Part shown: piece after piece, positions 1 through 9,265 of the stretch
Layout: the number at the start of each line of letters is the position of its first letter
Position numbering within the stretch: position 1 is the stretch's first letter
Assembly: GCA_016650445.1 (NCBI GenBank)
Contig: JAENVS010000001.1
Coordinates: 1-64,000, forward strand
Direction of reading: 5' to 3'
DNA length: 64,000 nucleotides
Source of the DNA: Frankiaceae bacterium
Lineage (GTDB): Bacteria; Actinomycetota; Actinomycetes; Mycobacteriales; SCTD01
Position numbers and translations under genes: made by a program
Notes under the pieces: model-generated
Databases searched by the model: none
Seen by the model: only the letters and a program-made list of their open reading frames with translations
Told to the model about the DNA's origin: nothing

Positions 1-189
1 CCCGACGGCTTCCTGGTCATCGGGCTGGGCACCGACCGCGGCTATCTTCTCGAGGCCCTGGATGCCGACCTTCACGCCGCCGGCTTCGTGCTCGAGCACC
101 GCTTCGCCACGTGGGACCTCCGACCGTGGCACGACGGCGCCGACTTCGCGGTCAGCGTCCTGCGCAAGCCCGCCGAGGAGGGTGCATGA
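1..189 (+). CDS. SAM-dependent methyltransferase, C-terminal fragment (cut by window edge)
   Basis: The open frame starts at base 1 and ends at TGA 187-189. Its 62 residues open with PDGFLVIGLGTDRGY, continue through LEHRFATWDLRPW and end with FAVSVLRKP. This strand-turn-strand pattern is that of the last beta strands of class I SAM-dependent methyltransferases of actinobacteria. The SAM-binding motif lies outside the window, so the family call rests on the tail only. The stop overlaps the ATG of the next gene (ATGA), so the two are probably co-transcribed. Confidence 0.5.
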   Translation, partial: PDGFLVIGLGTDRGYLLEALDADLHAAGFVLEHRFATWDLRPWHDGADFAVSVLRKPAEEGA

Positions 190-548
190 GCGACGAGACC
201 CCTGCGGCGATGGTGCACCTCGAGGATCTTGGCTCGATGATCGAGGTCAGCGATGAGGCAACGGTGTCGCGCACGGTCATGAAGGCCGAGGGCGTCCGCC
301 TGGTCCTGTTCTCCTTCGACACCGGGCAGGAGCTCAGCGAGCACACCGCCGCCGTACCGGTGCTGTTGCAGGTGCTCGACGGGCGGCTGAGCGTGTCCAG
401 CGGTGGCATCACGGTGGTGCTGTCCCCCGGCGGCATCGCCCACCTGCCGACCCGAGCACCGCACAGCGTGCTGGCGCTGGTACCTACCCGCCTGCTCCTG
501 ACGATGCTGGACCTGACTCAGCAGCCAGCAAGCGCCGCAGCAACGTGA
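186..548 (+). CDS. Cupin-fold protein
   Basis: The protein has 120 residues, starting at the ATG that overlaps the upstream methyltransferase stop by 4 nt. A small beta-barrel pattern is visible: FDTGQELSEHTAAVPVLLQV, then LDGRLSV, then SPGGIAHLPTRAPHSVLAL. This matches the two cupin motifs (an acidic/His strand, the GxL turn, then PxGxxHxxxxxxH). Motif 1 has one His where metal-dependent cupins usually have two, so metal binding may be weak or absent. Similar short cupins are often annotated as quercetin-dioxygenase-like proteins, but no substrate can be inferred. An upstream GTG in the same frame would create a long overlap and is less likely. Confidence 0.6.
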   Translation: MSDETPAAMVHLEDLGSMIEVSDEATVSRTVMKAEGVRLVLFSFDTGQELSEHTAAVPVLLQVLDGRLSVSSGGITVVLSPGGIAHLPTRAPHSVLALVPTRLLLTMLDLTQQPASAAAT

Positions 549-626
549 GCTGGCCCGGCCCGATGATGCTGCGATCTCCCACGGTGTCCGGCGCCGCGGT
601 GACGACGAACGTGACGTACGTAGTTC

Positions 627-953
627 GTGGGACCGGCAGGCCTAGCGGACTTGGATGGCCGGCTGATCGGTCGGGCAGGCTTCGGCGGTACGGACGAACT
701 TCGAGAGATCAGCTATCTGATCGCCCGCCCGCACTGGGGGGAGGGCCTGGCCACGGAGATCTCCAGGGCGCTTGTCGATTGGCATCTCTTCAACGCGCCT
801 CACGCACAGCTCAGGGCTCTCGTGGTCCTTGGTAACGACGTGAGCATTCGGGTGCTGGAGAAGGTCGGCTTTCATGGGGCCGGGACGGAGGACTACGAAG
901 GCACCCTCTGCCGGAAGTACACATACCCGACCGGCTCTGCGACGCTTGGCTGA
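627..953 (+). pseudogene. GNAT N-acetyltransferase remnant, N-terminus missing
   Basis: The readable part is a RimJ/RimL-type GNAT C-terminal half: GRLIGRAGFG, then YLIARPHWGEGLATEISRAL (the acetyl-CoA binding region), then NDVSIRVLEKVGF. Complete members have about 170 residues; only about 105 are in frame here. The sequence before base 640 has no continuation of the fold in any frame. I read it as a 5'-truncated gene. A short functional protein from the GTG/ATG near 627 cannot be excluded. Confidence 0.55.
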
Positions 954-1098
954 AGAGCTCCAGCGGTAGGACGTTGGCTGCGAACCCGTACCCTCGCCGA
1001 CCGCGACATCCGCTCATCAGCATGCCGTAACTCGAGGGGGGCATCCGCCTGGCGGCCGAGTCGACAGGCCGTATGCGCAGCCCCGTCACGGACGTCCG

Positions 1099-2055
1099 TC
1101 AGGCGCCGATCGCCGCTGCCGTGCGCACGCCCGACGTCGCCGGCTCGGCCAGCAAGTCGAGGAACTCGCCCTCAGTGAGAACCTCGATATGTCCGCCCTT
1201 GGCGTTGACCTTGACCGCCTTCAGTGCCCGGCCGGTGTGGAACTCCTCGGCGGTGTGCCCGGTGAATCCGTCGCCGATGATCAGGAAGTCGGTCGTCTTG
1301 GTCGGGCTGACCTGCACGACCGCGCCAAGGCCAGCAGCGAGCGCGCTGGCCTCGACCCGGGTGATGCTGAGCCCACCCGTGAACGAGATGAACCGCCCGT
1401 ACAGCGGATGGTCTGGGTCAGCATCGGCAGCCCCCGCCCGCTGGCCGGCAACGACCGCGGCCTGTACGCACCCAGCCCAGCTGCTGCGGGTGATGTGGCC
1501 GAGTCGCACCATCAGCTGTCCAGCAAGATCTTCCAGGCTCGCCGCCCCCAAGCGCGCAGCCAGCGCCAGCACGATCTGGGCGGCTGCCTCGGCGTCGTCG
1601 CCGGCGTGGTGATGCCGTCGCTGCCTGACGCCCAGTGCGGCACAGACCAGTGGCAGCCGGTAGCTCAGCAGACCGAGGCCGGAGCGGCGCGCCATCATCA
1701 GCGAGCAGCCGTACGTCAGGGTGGGCCACTCGACGTCAGCGGCATCGCAGCCGGCACGCAGCGCGCCGATGTCGAAGGCGGCATTGTGCGCCACCACGGG
1801 CAAGTCGCCGAGAACGGCTGCCAGCTCAGTCAGTCGCTCAGCCAGGCCAGGCTGCCCGGCAACATCCGCAGGCCCGAGCCCATGCAGATGGCTGTTCATC
1901 GCATCGAAGTGCCGCAGACCCTCGGGCGGCTGCACCAGCCGGTACCAGGACTCGACCAACACCCCGTCCCGCACCACGGCGACGCCAACCGAGCAGATGC
2001 TGCCGCGCGCGCTGTTGGCAGTCTCCACGTCCAGCGCCGCGAAGCTCATCGTCAT
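1099..2055 (-). CDS. DEDDh 3'-5' exonuclease with C-terminal BRCT domain
   Basis: The protein has 318 residues. The N-terminal 170 residues form a DnaQ-like exonuclease: Exo I is FAALDVETA (Asp and Glu ligands), Exo II is VAHNAAFDIGAL, and Exo III is HHAGDDAEAA with the DEDDh His and Asp. The last 90 residues (GRFISFTGGL onward to VLTEGEFLDLL) look like a BRCT domain of the kind found in NAD-dependent ligases and PolC-like exonucleases. It probably trims 3' ends in DNA repair or replication. ATG 2055 (MTMSFAALDVE) was chosen because the fold begins there. The frame stays open to 2151, but that extension is Arg-rich and unlike the family. Gene context gives no partner. Confidence 0.8.
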   Translation of the reverse strand: MTMSFAALDVETANSARGSICSVGVAVVRDGVLVESWYRLVQPPEGLRHFDAMNSHLHGLGPADVAGQPGLAERLTELAAVLGDLPVVAHNAAFDIGALRAGCDAADVEWPTLTYGCSLMMARRSGLGLLSYRLPLVCAALGVRQRRHHHAGDDAEAAAQIVLALAARLGAASLEDLAGQLMVRLGHITRSSWAGCVQAAVVAGQRAGAADADPDHPLYGRFISFTGGLSITRVEASALAAGLGAVVQVSPTKTTDFLIIGDGFTGHTAEEFHTGRALKAVKVNAKGGHIEVLTEGEFLDLLAEPATSGVRTAAAIGA

Positions 2056-2291
2056 GCGTGGCAGTGTGACCCCCGAGCAGGCGTTCGGAGGCTCGTTCGC
2101 ACGTATCGGTCGCCGGCGGCTGCGTCGACGTCGTGCGACCGCACGGCACACCGAACGGTGCCTGGGCGCGAACTCGACCCGCGTCGCGGCCCGTGATGCA
2201 TCCTCATCTGCCGCTGACTGCGTCCTTGGCGGTGACTGACTTTGGAGAACTGTCGCTACCTGTCGTGCCGCACGGGGTTAGCCTCAATGTC

Positions 2292-2642
2292 GTGACCGAT
2301 TCCTTGCCGCCCTGTCCGTCGTGCTCCTGCGAGTGGACCTACGAGGACGGTGCGCTGCTGGTCTGCCCCGAGTGTGCGCACGAGTGGTCTCCGGAGGAGG
2401 GTCCAGCGGCTGCCGATGAAGAGCGCGTCGTGCGTGACGCGGTGGGCAACGTGCTGGCGCACGGCGACAGCGTGGTGGTCGTGACGTCGTTGAAGGTGAA
2501 GGGGAACCCGCAGGCGATCAAGGCAGGGACCAAGGTGCGCAGCATCCGCCTGGTCGATGGCGTCGACGGTCACGACATCGACTGCAAGATCGAGGGCTTC
2601 GGAGCGATGCAGCTCAAGTCGAGCGTGGTCCGTAAGGCGTAG
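2292..2642 (+). CDS. yjdM: PhnA/YjdM-like zinc-ribbon protein
   Basis: The protein has 116 residues, starting at GTG 2292. It begins with LPPCPSCSCEWTYEDG and LVCPECAHEW, a CxxC...CxxC zinc ribbon. This is followed by the family's small beta domain with NVLAHGDSVVVVTSLKVKG, then GTKVRSIRLVDG, then IDCKIEGFGAMQLKS. Length and motif order match the PhnA/YjdM family (about 112 residues). The family was named for alkylphosphonate utilisation, but its biochemical role is not settled. It appears to be transcribed alone. Confidence 0.85.
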   Translation: MTDSLPPCPSCSCEWTYEDGALLVCPECAHEWSPEEGPAAADEERVVRDAVGNVLAHGDSVVVVTSLKVKGNPQAIKAGTKVRSIRLVDGVDGHDIDCKIEGFGAMQLKSSVVRKA

Positions 2643-2762
2643 CGTTCAACGACACACGCCGTCAGGTGCCGAGGAGAAGCGTCGTTACCCAGCACGCGCG
2701 AACATCCGCTATGCCGCTGAGTACGGGAGCGGGATGACATCACGGCGGGGGAGTTCGCGCGT

Positions 2763-3272
2763 CTACGACGGGAGCGAGCCCGACGAGAACGGTCCTGACC
2801 GACCGGCTGCGCGCTTGAGCAGCAGTCGGGCGATGCGACGGTGCAACGGAGCCACCGCGGCCCACAGAAACCGCCCGCGTCTGCGTTCGAAGATGACGAA
2901 CGTCTTGATCTGCACGGCGGTGGGAGCGGACCTGCGACCGACGATGACGGCGCTGACGAGCGGGCCGTGCGCCGCGAGGCTGATCACGTCCGGTTCTGAG
3001 GCCACGACTCGCCAGCCAAGGACGTGCTGGGGGTCGGAGTGCCCCTCCAGCTGAAGCCTGAGCAGCGCCCGCTGCGCGAAGATGATCACGACGCGGACTG
3101 CGCGCGGCGCTTGCTCGAGCGCGCATCGTGCCCACTGCTCAGCTGAACGGCCGTCGGGTACAGCAAGCTGCGCCTCGAAGGCATCCGCGTAGTCGTACCG
3201 AGACCCCACCGTCCAAGGCTCGGGGCCGACGGTGGCGAGACGGTGCACACGGGGAGGCGGGGTGGCCGCCAT
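2763..3272 (-). CDS. DUF2867-like protein
   Basis: The protein has 169 residues. The pattern YDYADAFEAQL near residue 27, EQWARCALEQAPRAVR, HVLGWRVVASEPDVISLAA, then a beta-rich middle and WAAVAPLHRRIARLLLKRA at the end, resembles actinobacterial DUF2867/SRPBCC-like proteins of unknown function. The GW..V..P segment and the final basic helix are typical. No catalytic residues are evident. It points away from the genes on its right and has no clear operon partner. Confidence 0.5.
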   Translation of the reverse strand: MAATPPPRVHRLATVGPEPWTVGSRYDYADAFEAQLAVPDGRSAEQWARCALEQAPRAVRVVIIFAQRALLRLQLEGHSDPQHVLGWRVVASEPDVISLAAHGPLVSAVIVGRRSAPTAVQIKTFVIFERRRGRFLWAAVAPLHRRIARLLLKRAAGRSGPFSSGSLPS

Positions 3273-3737
3273 CGCTCACCTCCACCCGTTGCGCCAGGGG
3301 CCGCACGCTACCGGCGCAAACCCTCGCCTACCAAGGCTTCCTCGCGATCCGCGACCCCGGCGGGCCGCAACAGAACACGGCTGACTTCCCGCTGACCGAG
3401 GTTGACCGGCCCGCGGGACTTACCCGTCGAAAAAGTCATCCCGCTGTCGCCTGTGGCAGTCGCCAACGAAGCTCGACGATCGCTTCCACCGCGACGAGGT
3501 ACCCAGCCCAGCTGGCGTCGTCCACCACCTGCTCTGGCGACGCTGAACGATTCGACCTTTCGCCGATCAGCCGACCCGCTTCTGCTGACTCAGCAAGAGG
3601 GTGTGGCCGGGGCGGGCAGCGCGGCAGCCGCCGGTGTGGGGACGTGAACCGCACCGTCGTCAGTCTGTCTCGCTTCGACCTCGCTTCGAAGCGCCGTCCG
3701 GGTCCTCATGCCTGCGCCCGAGGTGGCCTCGACGACC
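3273..3737. other. 465-nt stretch without a supported gene
   Basis: Open frames here on both strands have low-complexity Arg/Ala/Pro translations and no recognisable domain or good ribosome binding site. The region holds the upstream side of the DUF2867-like gene and the downstream side of the NTF2-like gene. I see no repeat, tRNA or strong hairpin, apart from short TTCGAAGCG-type dyads near 3670-3690. Confidence 0.5.
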
Positions 3738-4109
3738 TCAGCCGGCGGGGGCGAGGGAGGCCGGGATCGCGGCGCCGCCATAGACGCGGGCGCTGTGGAT
3801 CTCGCCACCCGCCACCGCGAGGACGACCGCGACCCGCATCGTCGTTCGCCGGCCGACCTGAGCCTGGAGCCCGGACACGTCCACCTCCAAGCAGACCTGC
3901 CCCGGCGACACGGCGACCGCGGTCACCCGCTCCTCCACGTCGCGGAAGAACCGGTGGTGCACGTCGTAGAGCCACGCAGCCACCGCCGCACGTCCCCGCC
4001 GTACCCCTGACTCCCACGCCAGGTCGAGCACGACGTCCTCAGCCAGGTACCGCGAGTCGTGGTCGGCCAGGTAGGCGGTCACGACCGCGAGCTCGGTGCT
4101 CTCGTTCAT
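3738..4109 (-). CDS. NTF2/SnoaL-like protein
   Basis: The protein has 123 residues beginning MNESTELAVVTAYLADHD. The alternation of an N-terminal helix, AEDVVLDLAWESG, the helix GRAAVAAWLYDVHHRFF, and four long beta strands ending GGEIHSARVYGG fits the SnoaL/NTF2 cone fold used by small isomerases and by polyketide-cyclase-like proteins. No specific active-site signature is visible, so the function is unknown. It lies 67 nt downstream of the secreted TSP3/PKD protein on the same strand. Confidence 0.6.
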   Translation of the reverse strand: MNESTELAVVTAYLADHDSRYLAEDVVLDLAWESGVRRGRAAVAAWLYDVHHRFFRDVEERVTAVAVSPGQVCLEVDVSGLQAQVGRRTTMRVAVVLAVAGGEIHSARVYGGAAIPASLAPAG

Positions 4110-4176
4110 CCCAGCCTCCTCAGGTCGCGCGGGACGGCACGGGCCGGAGCGGCTGCCCCGGCCCGTGCCGATGTCC

Positions 4177-6210
4177 TCACTTGGTCCGCAGTCCGAACCG
4201 CTGCCAGCTCTGACCGGCCGCTGCCGCGCCGGTGGGATTGCGCCCCATCGAACCCGCCTGGCGGACGAACATCAGGTACTGCGCGCTGCCGTCCGCCACG
4301 CTCTTGGTGGCGAAGTTGTAGACGTACTGGCCCGCGGCTGCGTCGTACCGCATGACGCTTCCGGTGTCCGCGCCGCTCGTCGACGATGCTTCGTCGATGC
4401 CGTTTGCCGGGCCGGAGCTGGTGAGCAGCTGCGTGCCGACGGTCGGCGCAAGACCCGCGACCGGGGCCCCGGTGCAGTCGGTGATGCGCACCTTGACCGG
4501 CACCGTCGACCCGTACTTCCACACGCTCGACCCGTCACCGTTGAACGGCGCGAGCAGTCCCGTCATCGTGTACTGCACGGTGGTCGTCGCCGTGGCGAGG
4601 CTGGACTGCCCGGTGTCGTCGTCGGTGACGCGAACCGCGGCGACGTGCGTGCCGGCCGTGCCGAACAGATGACTCACCGTGTAGGTGTGCGATGCCGGGC
4701 CCGCGAGCGACTGGTCGACGGCGAAGGTCCCGTTGTAGTCCCAGTCGACGTCGACGGTCCACGTGTCCGCGCCGGGGTCGGTCCAGGCGCCGCTCAGCAC
4801 CGCGTTGCTCGTCGCCCCGATCGCCGGACAGGCCGTCGCGGCCGACGCGAACCCTGCCGTGACCGCGCTGGGCACGGCGTTGGTCGCCGACCACGAGAAG
4901 GACTGCTGCGCGTCCGGGTGCTCGCCATCACTGGCCTGTACGACGACAGCTGTCGCCGCCGCGTCGTCGGCCGGCGTCAGTGACCAGATCCACGTACCGT
5001 CGCCGTTGTCCGTGACGGCACCACCGCCGCTGACCTGGGTGATCACTAGCGTCCCGTCGCCATCGGCGTCAGCGAAGCCACCCGACGTCGAGGCGAGCGA
5101 TCCCTCAACGACGCTGGGCGATGCCGGCGTACCGACAGCAGCTGGCGTGTACGAGTTGGTGTCGGTGCTGTCCGGGATGCCGTCCTCGTCGAAGTCGGGA
5201 TCGGGCGCGTCGCAGACGTCACCGATCGTGTCCGCGTCGGTGTCGAGCTGGTCGGCGTTCGCGTCCGTCGGGCAGTTGTCGCTGCGATCCGACACCTGGT
5301 CGCCGTCGCCGTCGTACCCCGTCGGGTCGGCGAGCCACGCGAACGTGTTGAGCAGCAGCTCGGGGTGCGAGAGCGCACCGCCGAGAGTGCAGTCCGACCA
5401 CGGCGACGTCGACGTGTTGCACACGTACGCCCGGCTGAAGGTGTCGGTGTCCGAGACGAACGCCACCGGACCGGAGCCCGCCCCGAGCGCATCCGGCTCG
5501 ATCACCGCGATCGACGTACCGACCTGGCTCGGATCCACCGGCTGGTGCTCCCCCGGTGGTGAGTAGCGGTAGGCGTCGTTGACGGCGAGTGCATGAGCGT
5601 TCGGCCCGAGGTCGGTGTACCAGGTCACGCTGGCGTACTGGTCGAACGTCAGCGTCTGCCCGAAGGGCCCATCAGTCAGAGGGTGCGTCGCAGGCGCCAC
5701 GACGTCGCCGATGATGGCGGGATCGGTCCCGGGGTACTGCGCCGAGTTACCACCGTTCGTCAGCCCGAAGTGGGCCGACAGTGCGCTGCTGCTCGCGCCC
5801 TCCTCTGTGACCAGCAGCGCCCCGCCGCCGGCGACGAAGCTATGTAGCGCGGCGATCGAGGGAGCTGTCCAGTTGGTACCGACCACGAGGGTGGCGGCGA
5901 CGACGTCGATCCCCGTGAGGTGTGCCGCCGAGAGCGCACCGGGGTTGACCGGGGCATGGACGACGATCGGACGTTGCACGACGCCGGCGGCGCCGAAACT
6001 GGCCGGGTCGGCGAGCAGGTCTCGCGCGTGCTGCATCGCGTCGCCCGTCGCGAAGTCCCAGCGGCTCGAGCCGCCGATGGGCAGGACGTCGATCGGGTCG
6101 ACATCGGCTGCTGCCGGCGTGGCTGCCAGCACTCCGGCGGTGGCGATGCCGAGTGCCACGACGACAACGGCGCTGGTGAGCCGGCGTACGGGCTTGTGGT
6201 GTGCGGTCAT
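4177..6210 (-). CDS. Secreted multidomain protein: GATase-like, thrombospondin type 3 repeats, PKD-like
   Basis: The protein has 677 residues with an N-terminal signal peptide (basic MTAHHKPVRR, a hydrophobic stretch to residue 34, then AAADVDP). Residues 40-300 resemble the flavodoxin/glutamine-amidotransferase-like domain found in secreted proteins: FVAGGGALLVTEEG and ATHPLTDGPFG. Residues 305-360 carry calcium-binding thrombospondin type 3 repeats: YDGDGDQVSDRSDNCP, NADQLDTDADTIGDVCDAPD and FDEDGIPDSTDT. An Ig-like segment and a PKD-like domain follow (WTDPGADTWTVDVDWDYN, then HLFGTAGTHVAAVRVTDDD). The tail contains YLMFVRQAGSMGRN. It starts 50 nt after the BTAD regulator on the same strand and is probably in its transcript. 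Function is unknown; a cell-surface binding or scaffold role is an inference. Confidence 0.75.
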   Translation of the reverse strand: MTAHHKPVRRLTSAVVVVALGIATAGVLAATPAAADVDPIDVLPIGGSSRWDFATGDAMQHARDLLADPASFGAAGVVQRPIVVHAPVNPGALSAAHLTGIDVVAATLVVGTNWTAPSIAALHSFVAGGGALLVTEEGASSSALSAHFGLTNGGNSAQYPGTDPAIIGDVVAPATHPLTDGPFGQTLTFDQYASVTWYTDLGPNAHALAVNDAYRYSPPGEHQPVDPSQVGTSIAVIEPDALGAGSGPVAFVSDTDTFSRAYVCNTSTSPWSDCTLGGALSHPELLLNTFAWLADPTGYDGDGDQVSDRSDNCPTDANADQLDTDADTIGDVCDAPDPDFDEDGIPDSTDTNSYTPAAVGTPASPSVVEGSLASTSGGFADADGDGTLVITQVSGGGAVTDNGDGTWIWSLTPADDAAATAVVVQASDGEHPDAQQSFSWSATNAVPSAVTAGFASAATACPAIGATSNAVLSGAWTDPGADTWTVDVDWDYNGTFAVDQSLAGPASHTYTVSHLFGTAGTHVAAVRVTDDDTGQSSLATATTTVQYTMTGLLAPFNGDGSSVWKYGSTVPVKVRITDCTGAPVAGLAPTVGTQLLTSSGPANGIDEASSTSGADTGSVMRYDAAAGQYVYNFATKSVADGSAQYLMFVRQAGSMGRNPTGAAAAGQSWQRFGLRTK

Positions 6211-6260
6211 GACGGGCCCCCCGGGGCGTTGAATGAGACAACGCCGGGGACGCTAGGAAG

Positions 6261-9152
6261 TCAGCCTTCCCGGATCCTTCCCGCCGGGACCAAGGCCTCC
6301 TCCACCCGCGCGATCAGCGTGCTGTCACCGCTGTCGATCGCAACGACACGCGCCTGGTCGAGTGCAGCGGCCACTCCGTCCTTCCCGAGTGCCGCCAGCA
6401 GCTCTGCCCGATGCAGGTGCGCGGTCACCAGGTGCGGCGCGTTGCCGACCGGCTCGAGCAGCGCGATCTCCGCATCTCGGGCATCGAGTGCACCGGCCAG
6501 GTCGCCGTGCTGCACGAGCACCTTCGCCCGCACCCACTGCGTCACCGACTGCATGTAGTGGTCGCGGCTCGCGGCCCACCACGCGGTCGCCGCGTCGAGC
6601 TCCACCAGGGCCTCGCCCGTGCGACCGCACAGGCCGAGGCACTCCGCCCGGTGCATGACCACCACGGCGGTCAGCTCGTGCTCGCCGGACTCGCGCACGA
6701 TCGCCAGAGCGCGGTCGGCGAGTGACAGCGCCAGGTCTGGGTCCTCGCCGATCCACGACAGCGACAACCGGTCGAGGCACTGACCAAGCAGCCGCGGCTC
6801 ACCGGCTGTCTCCAGCACCGGCCGCGCCTCGTCGTACAGCTCTCTGGCCTCACTCCACCGACCGGCGCGGTGCCGGCACCAGCCGAGATCGGACTGCAGC
6901 CGCGCGCGCTGCACCGCGTCAGCGTGCAGGCTCTGCAGGCCGCGTTCGAGCGCAGAACCGGCCCGGTCGAACTCCCCGAGCCGGTAGGACACGCCGCTGA
7001 CCATTCGCCACGCCTCCGCCCGCTCGAAGTCGGTGGCGGCGAGGTCGACCGCCACGCGGGCGGCGGTGGTGGCGGCCTCCGGGTCGTCGGCATCGAGGTG
7101 GATGTCGGAGAGGGTGATCCACGCCGCGACGGCTCCGGGCCGCAGGCGGTCCTCATCGTCACCGCGCAGCGCGGAGTAGGCGTCCAGCGCGCCGCGAAGG
7201 AGCTCGGTCGCGGCCTCGTTGGCGTAGGCGAGCCGCGCCCTGCGCGCCGCCTCGAAGCCGGCCCCGGCGGCCGCCGGCGCCAGGTCGCTGAGCCGCGCCG
7301 CCGTGAACGCCGCGAGCCGGTGGCGGGCCACGGCGAGAGGATCGTTCCCCTTGTCCTGCAGGGAGTCCGCGAGGATCGAGTGCAGGGCACCGCGCCGGAT
7401 CGGGTTGATTGTCGTCAGCGCCGCGTCGCGCAGCAGCGGGTGCAGCAGCCGCAGACCTGACGGCGTCTCGACGAGGAGGTGCGCCGCGGTGAGCTCGTCG
7501 AGCGCCCGGATGCAGGCGTCGGCATCGCCCGCCAGGGTCGGGTGCGCACCTGCGTCGAGCATGAGCTCGTACGACGCATCCGGACCGGCGAGGGCGATGA
7601 CCGGCAGCAGCTGCCGGGCCGGGACGGTGCAGGCCGTGATCCTGCGTTGCAGCAGCTGGACGATGCGGTCGGGCACGCGCAGCTGCTCGTCGTCACCGCT
7701 GCCGGAGTCGCGGGCCAGCTCCAGGCCGAAGAACGGGTTCCCGGCGCTGCGTCGCACCACCTGCTCGACGGCGGGTGCGGGCAGACCCGGGTCGACGGCG
7801 CGCACCAGCTCGCGCATCGCGGCGTCGGCGATCGGTGGCACCGCGAACCGCGGCGTGTCCAGCGGCAGCTCCGGCGCCGACGCTTGCGGCTCGTCCGTGC
7901 GGGAGACGACGACGAACAGCCAGTTGCGCGCGGGTCCCCGGCAGGCGCGCGCCACAACGGCACGCTGGGCCTCGTCGGACCAGTGCGCGTCATCGAGCAC
8001 CACGGCGACCGGAGCCGCGGCGGCCGTCATGTCCAGCACCTTGACCAGCTCGTCGGCGAGCATCGCGCGGACCACGTCCCGGTTCGGTCCGGTCACCTTG
8101 CCGAGCGCATCGCGCAGCACGTTGGCCGCGGTGTCGTCCAGCTGGCTGAGCAGCTGGCGCAGCCCGGCGTACGGCGCGATGTTGTCGTCAGGCGACGCGA
8201 TGACCTGAGCGACCGTCCAGCCCCTCGCCTCGAGGTGCAACGACAGCGCCGCCACGAGGTGCGTCTTGCCGATGCCGGCCGGCCCGCCGAGGGAGACAGC
8301 CCGTGGGCGTTGTGGGTTCTCGCACAGCTCAACGAGGCTCTGCAGCAGCGCACCTCGCCCGGGTGGCACGGGCAGCTCGCCGATGACGTGGCTGTGCGGC
8401 GGCCGGGCCGCGGGTGCGCGCAGGGCCTCCTCAGCAAGCGCCGTCAGAGCAGCCGACGGATCCACATCGAGCTCTTCGCGCAAGGCCGCGCGGCAGCGGT
8501 GGAAGGTGCGCACCGCCCGGTCGCGCTGCCCGGTCGCGATGTAGTGCCGCAGCAGGGCGGCGCAGGCCTCTTCGTTGGCCGGGTCGGCGGCGGCCACCTC
8601 GCCCCACGCCGACGCCAGCTCGTCGGGCGCCGCGGCGCGCGCGTGCTCGAGCAGGGCGTCGAGCCGGAGCTGCTCGAGCTCGTCGCGGACCGGCAGGACC
8701 CACTCGGCGTACGGCTCCTCGGGCAGAAGGGGCAGCCGTTCTCGCACCGCCTCGGCGAGCGCCGCCGTACGCGCCGTCCCGGGGTCTTGCTTCAACGCAG
8801 CGGTCAAAGCTGCCCGGTGCTCGTCGAGGTCGACCTCCACCACGACGTGCGGCCCGAACCGGATGGCGGAGCGATCGGCCTCGAGCAGCCGGTCGCCGGC
8901 CGTCTCCTTCAACGCCGATCGCGCCATGGTCAGCGCCTTGGACAGCGCGTTGCTCGCCCGCTCTGGATCGAGGTTCGGGAACAGCGCCTCCGACAGCTCC
9001 TCACGACCGGCGCCGCGGAGCGGACGGAGCAGCAGGAACGCGATCAGCCGGCGGGCTGCGGGCCGCTCCCACGGTCCGGCCGAGACCCCACCCGGCAGGG
9101 TGACGTCGAAAGCACCGAGCAGGCGGGCGCGCACCACCACCTGCTCGGTCAT
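6261..9152 (-). CDS. BTAD-domain AAA ATPase transcriptional regulator (AfsR/SARP class)
   Basis: The protein has 963 residues. Residues 8-100 are an OmpR/PhoB-like winged helix (RLLGAFDVTLPGG, then RLIAFLLLRPL and ALSKALTMARSAL). Residues 105-245 are the helical BTAD domain (EEACAALLRHYIATGQRDRA). A Walker A loop, GPAGIGKT, is at 290-297, followed by VAVVLDDAHWSDEA as Walker B. The rest is TPR-like helical repeats. No LuxR-type helix-turn-helix is seen at the C-terminus, so DNA binding would be N-terminal. It precedes the large secreted TSP3/PKD gene by 50 nt and probably controls it. A hairpin repeat lies in its upstream region. Confidence 0.85.
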   Translation of the reverse strand: MTEQVVVRARLLGAFDVTLPGGVSAGPWERPAARRLIAFLLLRPLRGAGREELSEALFPNLDPERASNALSKALTMARSALKETAGDRLLEADRSAIRFGPHVVVEVDLDEHRAALTAALKQDPGTARTAALAEAVRERLPLLPEEPYAEWVLPVRDELEQLRLDALLEHARAAAPDELASAWGEVAAADPANEEACAALLRHYIATGQRDRAVRTFHRCRAALREELDVDPSAALTALAEEALRAPAARPPHSHVIGELPVPPGRGALLQSLVELCENPQRPRAVSLGGPAGIGKTHLVAALSLHLEARGWTVAQVIASPDDNIAPYAGLRQLLSQLDDTAANVLRDALGKVTGPNRDVVRAMLADELVKVLDMTAAAAPVAVVLDDAHWSDEAQRAVVARACRGPARNWLFVVVSRTDEPQASAPELPLDTPRFAVPPIADAAMRELVRAVDPGLPAPAVEQVVRRSAGNPFFGLELARDSGSGDDEQLRVPDRIVQLLQRRITACTVPARQLLPVIALAGPDASYELMLDAGAHPTLAGDADACIRALDELTAAHLLVETPSGLRLLHPLLRDAALTTINPIRRGALHSILADSLQDKGNDPLAVARHRLAAFTAARLSDLAPAAAGAGFEAARRARLAYANEAATELLRGALDAYSALRGDDEDRLRPGAVAAWITLSDIHLDADDPEAATTAARVAVDLAATDFERAEAWRMVSGVSYRLGEFDRAGSALERGLQSLHADAVQRARLQSDLGWCRHRAGRWSEARELYDEARPVLETAGEPRLLGQCLDRLSLSWIGEDPDLALSLADRALAIVRESGEHELTAVVVMHRAECLGLCGRTGEALVELDAATAWWAASRDHYMQSVTQWVRAKVLVQHGDLAGALDARDAEIALLEPVGNAPHLVTAHLHRAELLAALGKDGVAAALDQARVVAIDSGDSTLIARVEEALVPAGRIREG

Positions 9153-9210
9153 GTCGGCTCCCGTCCGCCGGCCCGAACGCTACCGATCCAAAGGCGGTGG
9201 GGGCACGATG

Positions 9211-9251
9211 TTCGCGGAGTTGCCCCGGCTATCACGGGGCACATCCGCGAA
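9211..9251. repeat. Hairpin repeat, copy 1 (TGATAGC-loop family)
   Basis: Two 17-nt arms (9211-9227 and 9235-9251, pairing with 2 mismatches) flank the loop GCTATCA. Read on the minus strand, the sequence is AAGATCTTCGCGGATGTGCC, then CCGTGATAGCCGGGG, then the return arm. It matches the element at 25597-25650 over about 60 nt, including the loop. It lies between a small minus-strand gene and the BTAD regulator, so it may end the former's transcript. Loop conservation suggests a repeat family rather than a plain terminator. Confidence 0.7.
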
Positions 9252-9265
9252 GATCTTGTACGCCG

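Noticed and set aside
956-1098. Possible tRNA-like segment after the GNAT remnant
   Set aside because: No cloverleaf with a T-loop GTTCRA and matching acceptor stem could be drawn.
3128-4213. Plus-strand open frame of 361 codons
   Set aside because: Low-complexity Arg/Pro/Ser translation; it runs antisense through the DUF2867-like and NTF2-like genes without a recognisable domain.
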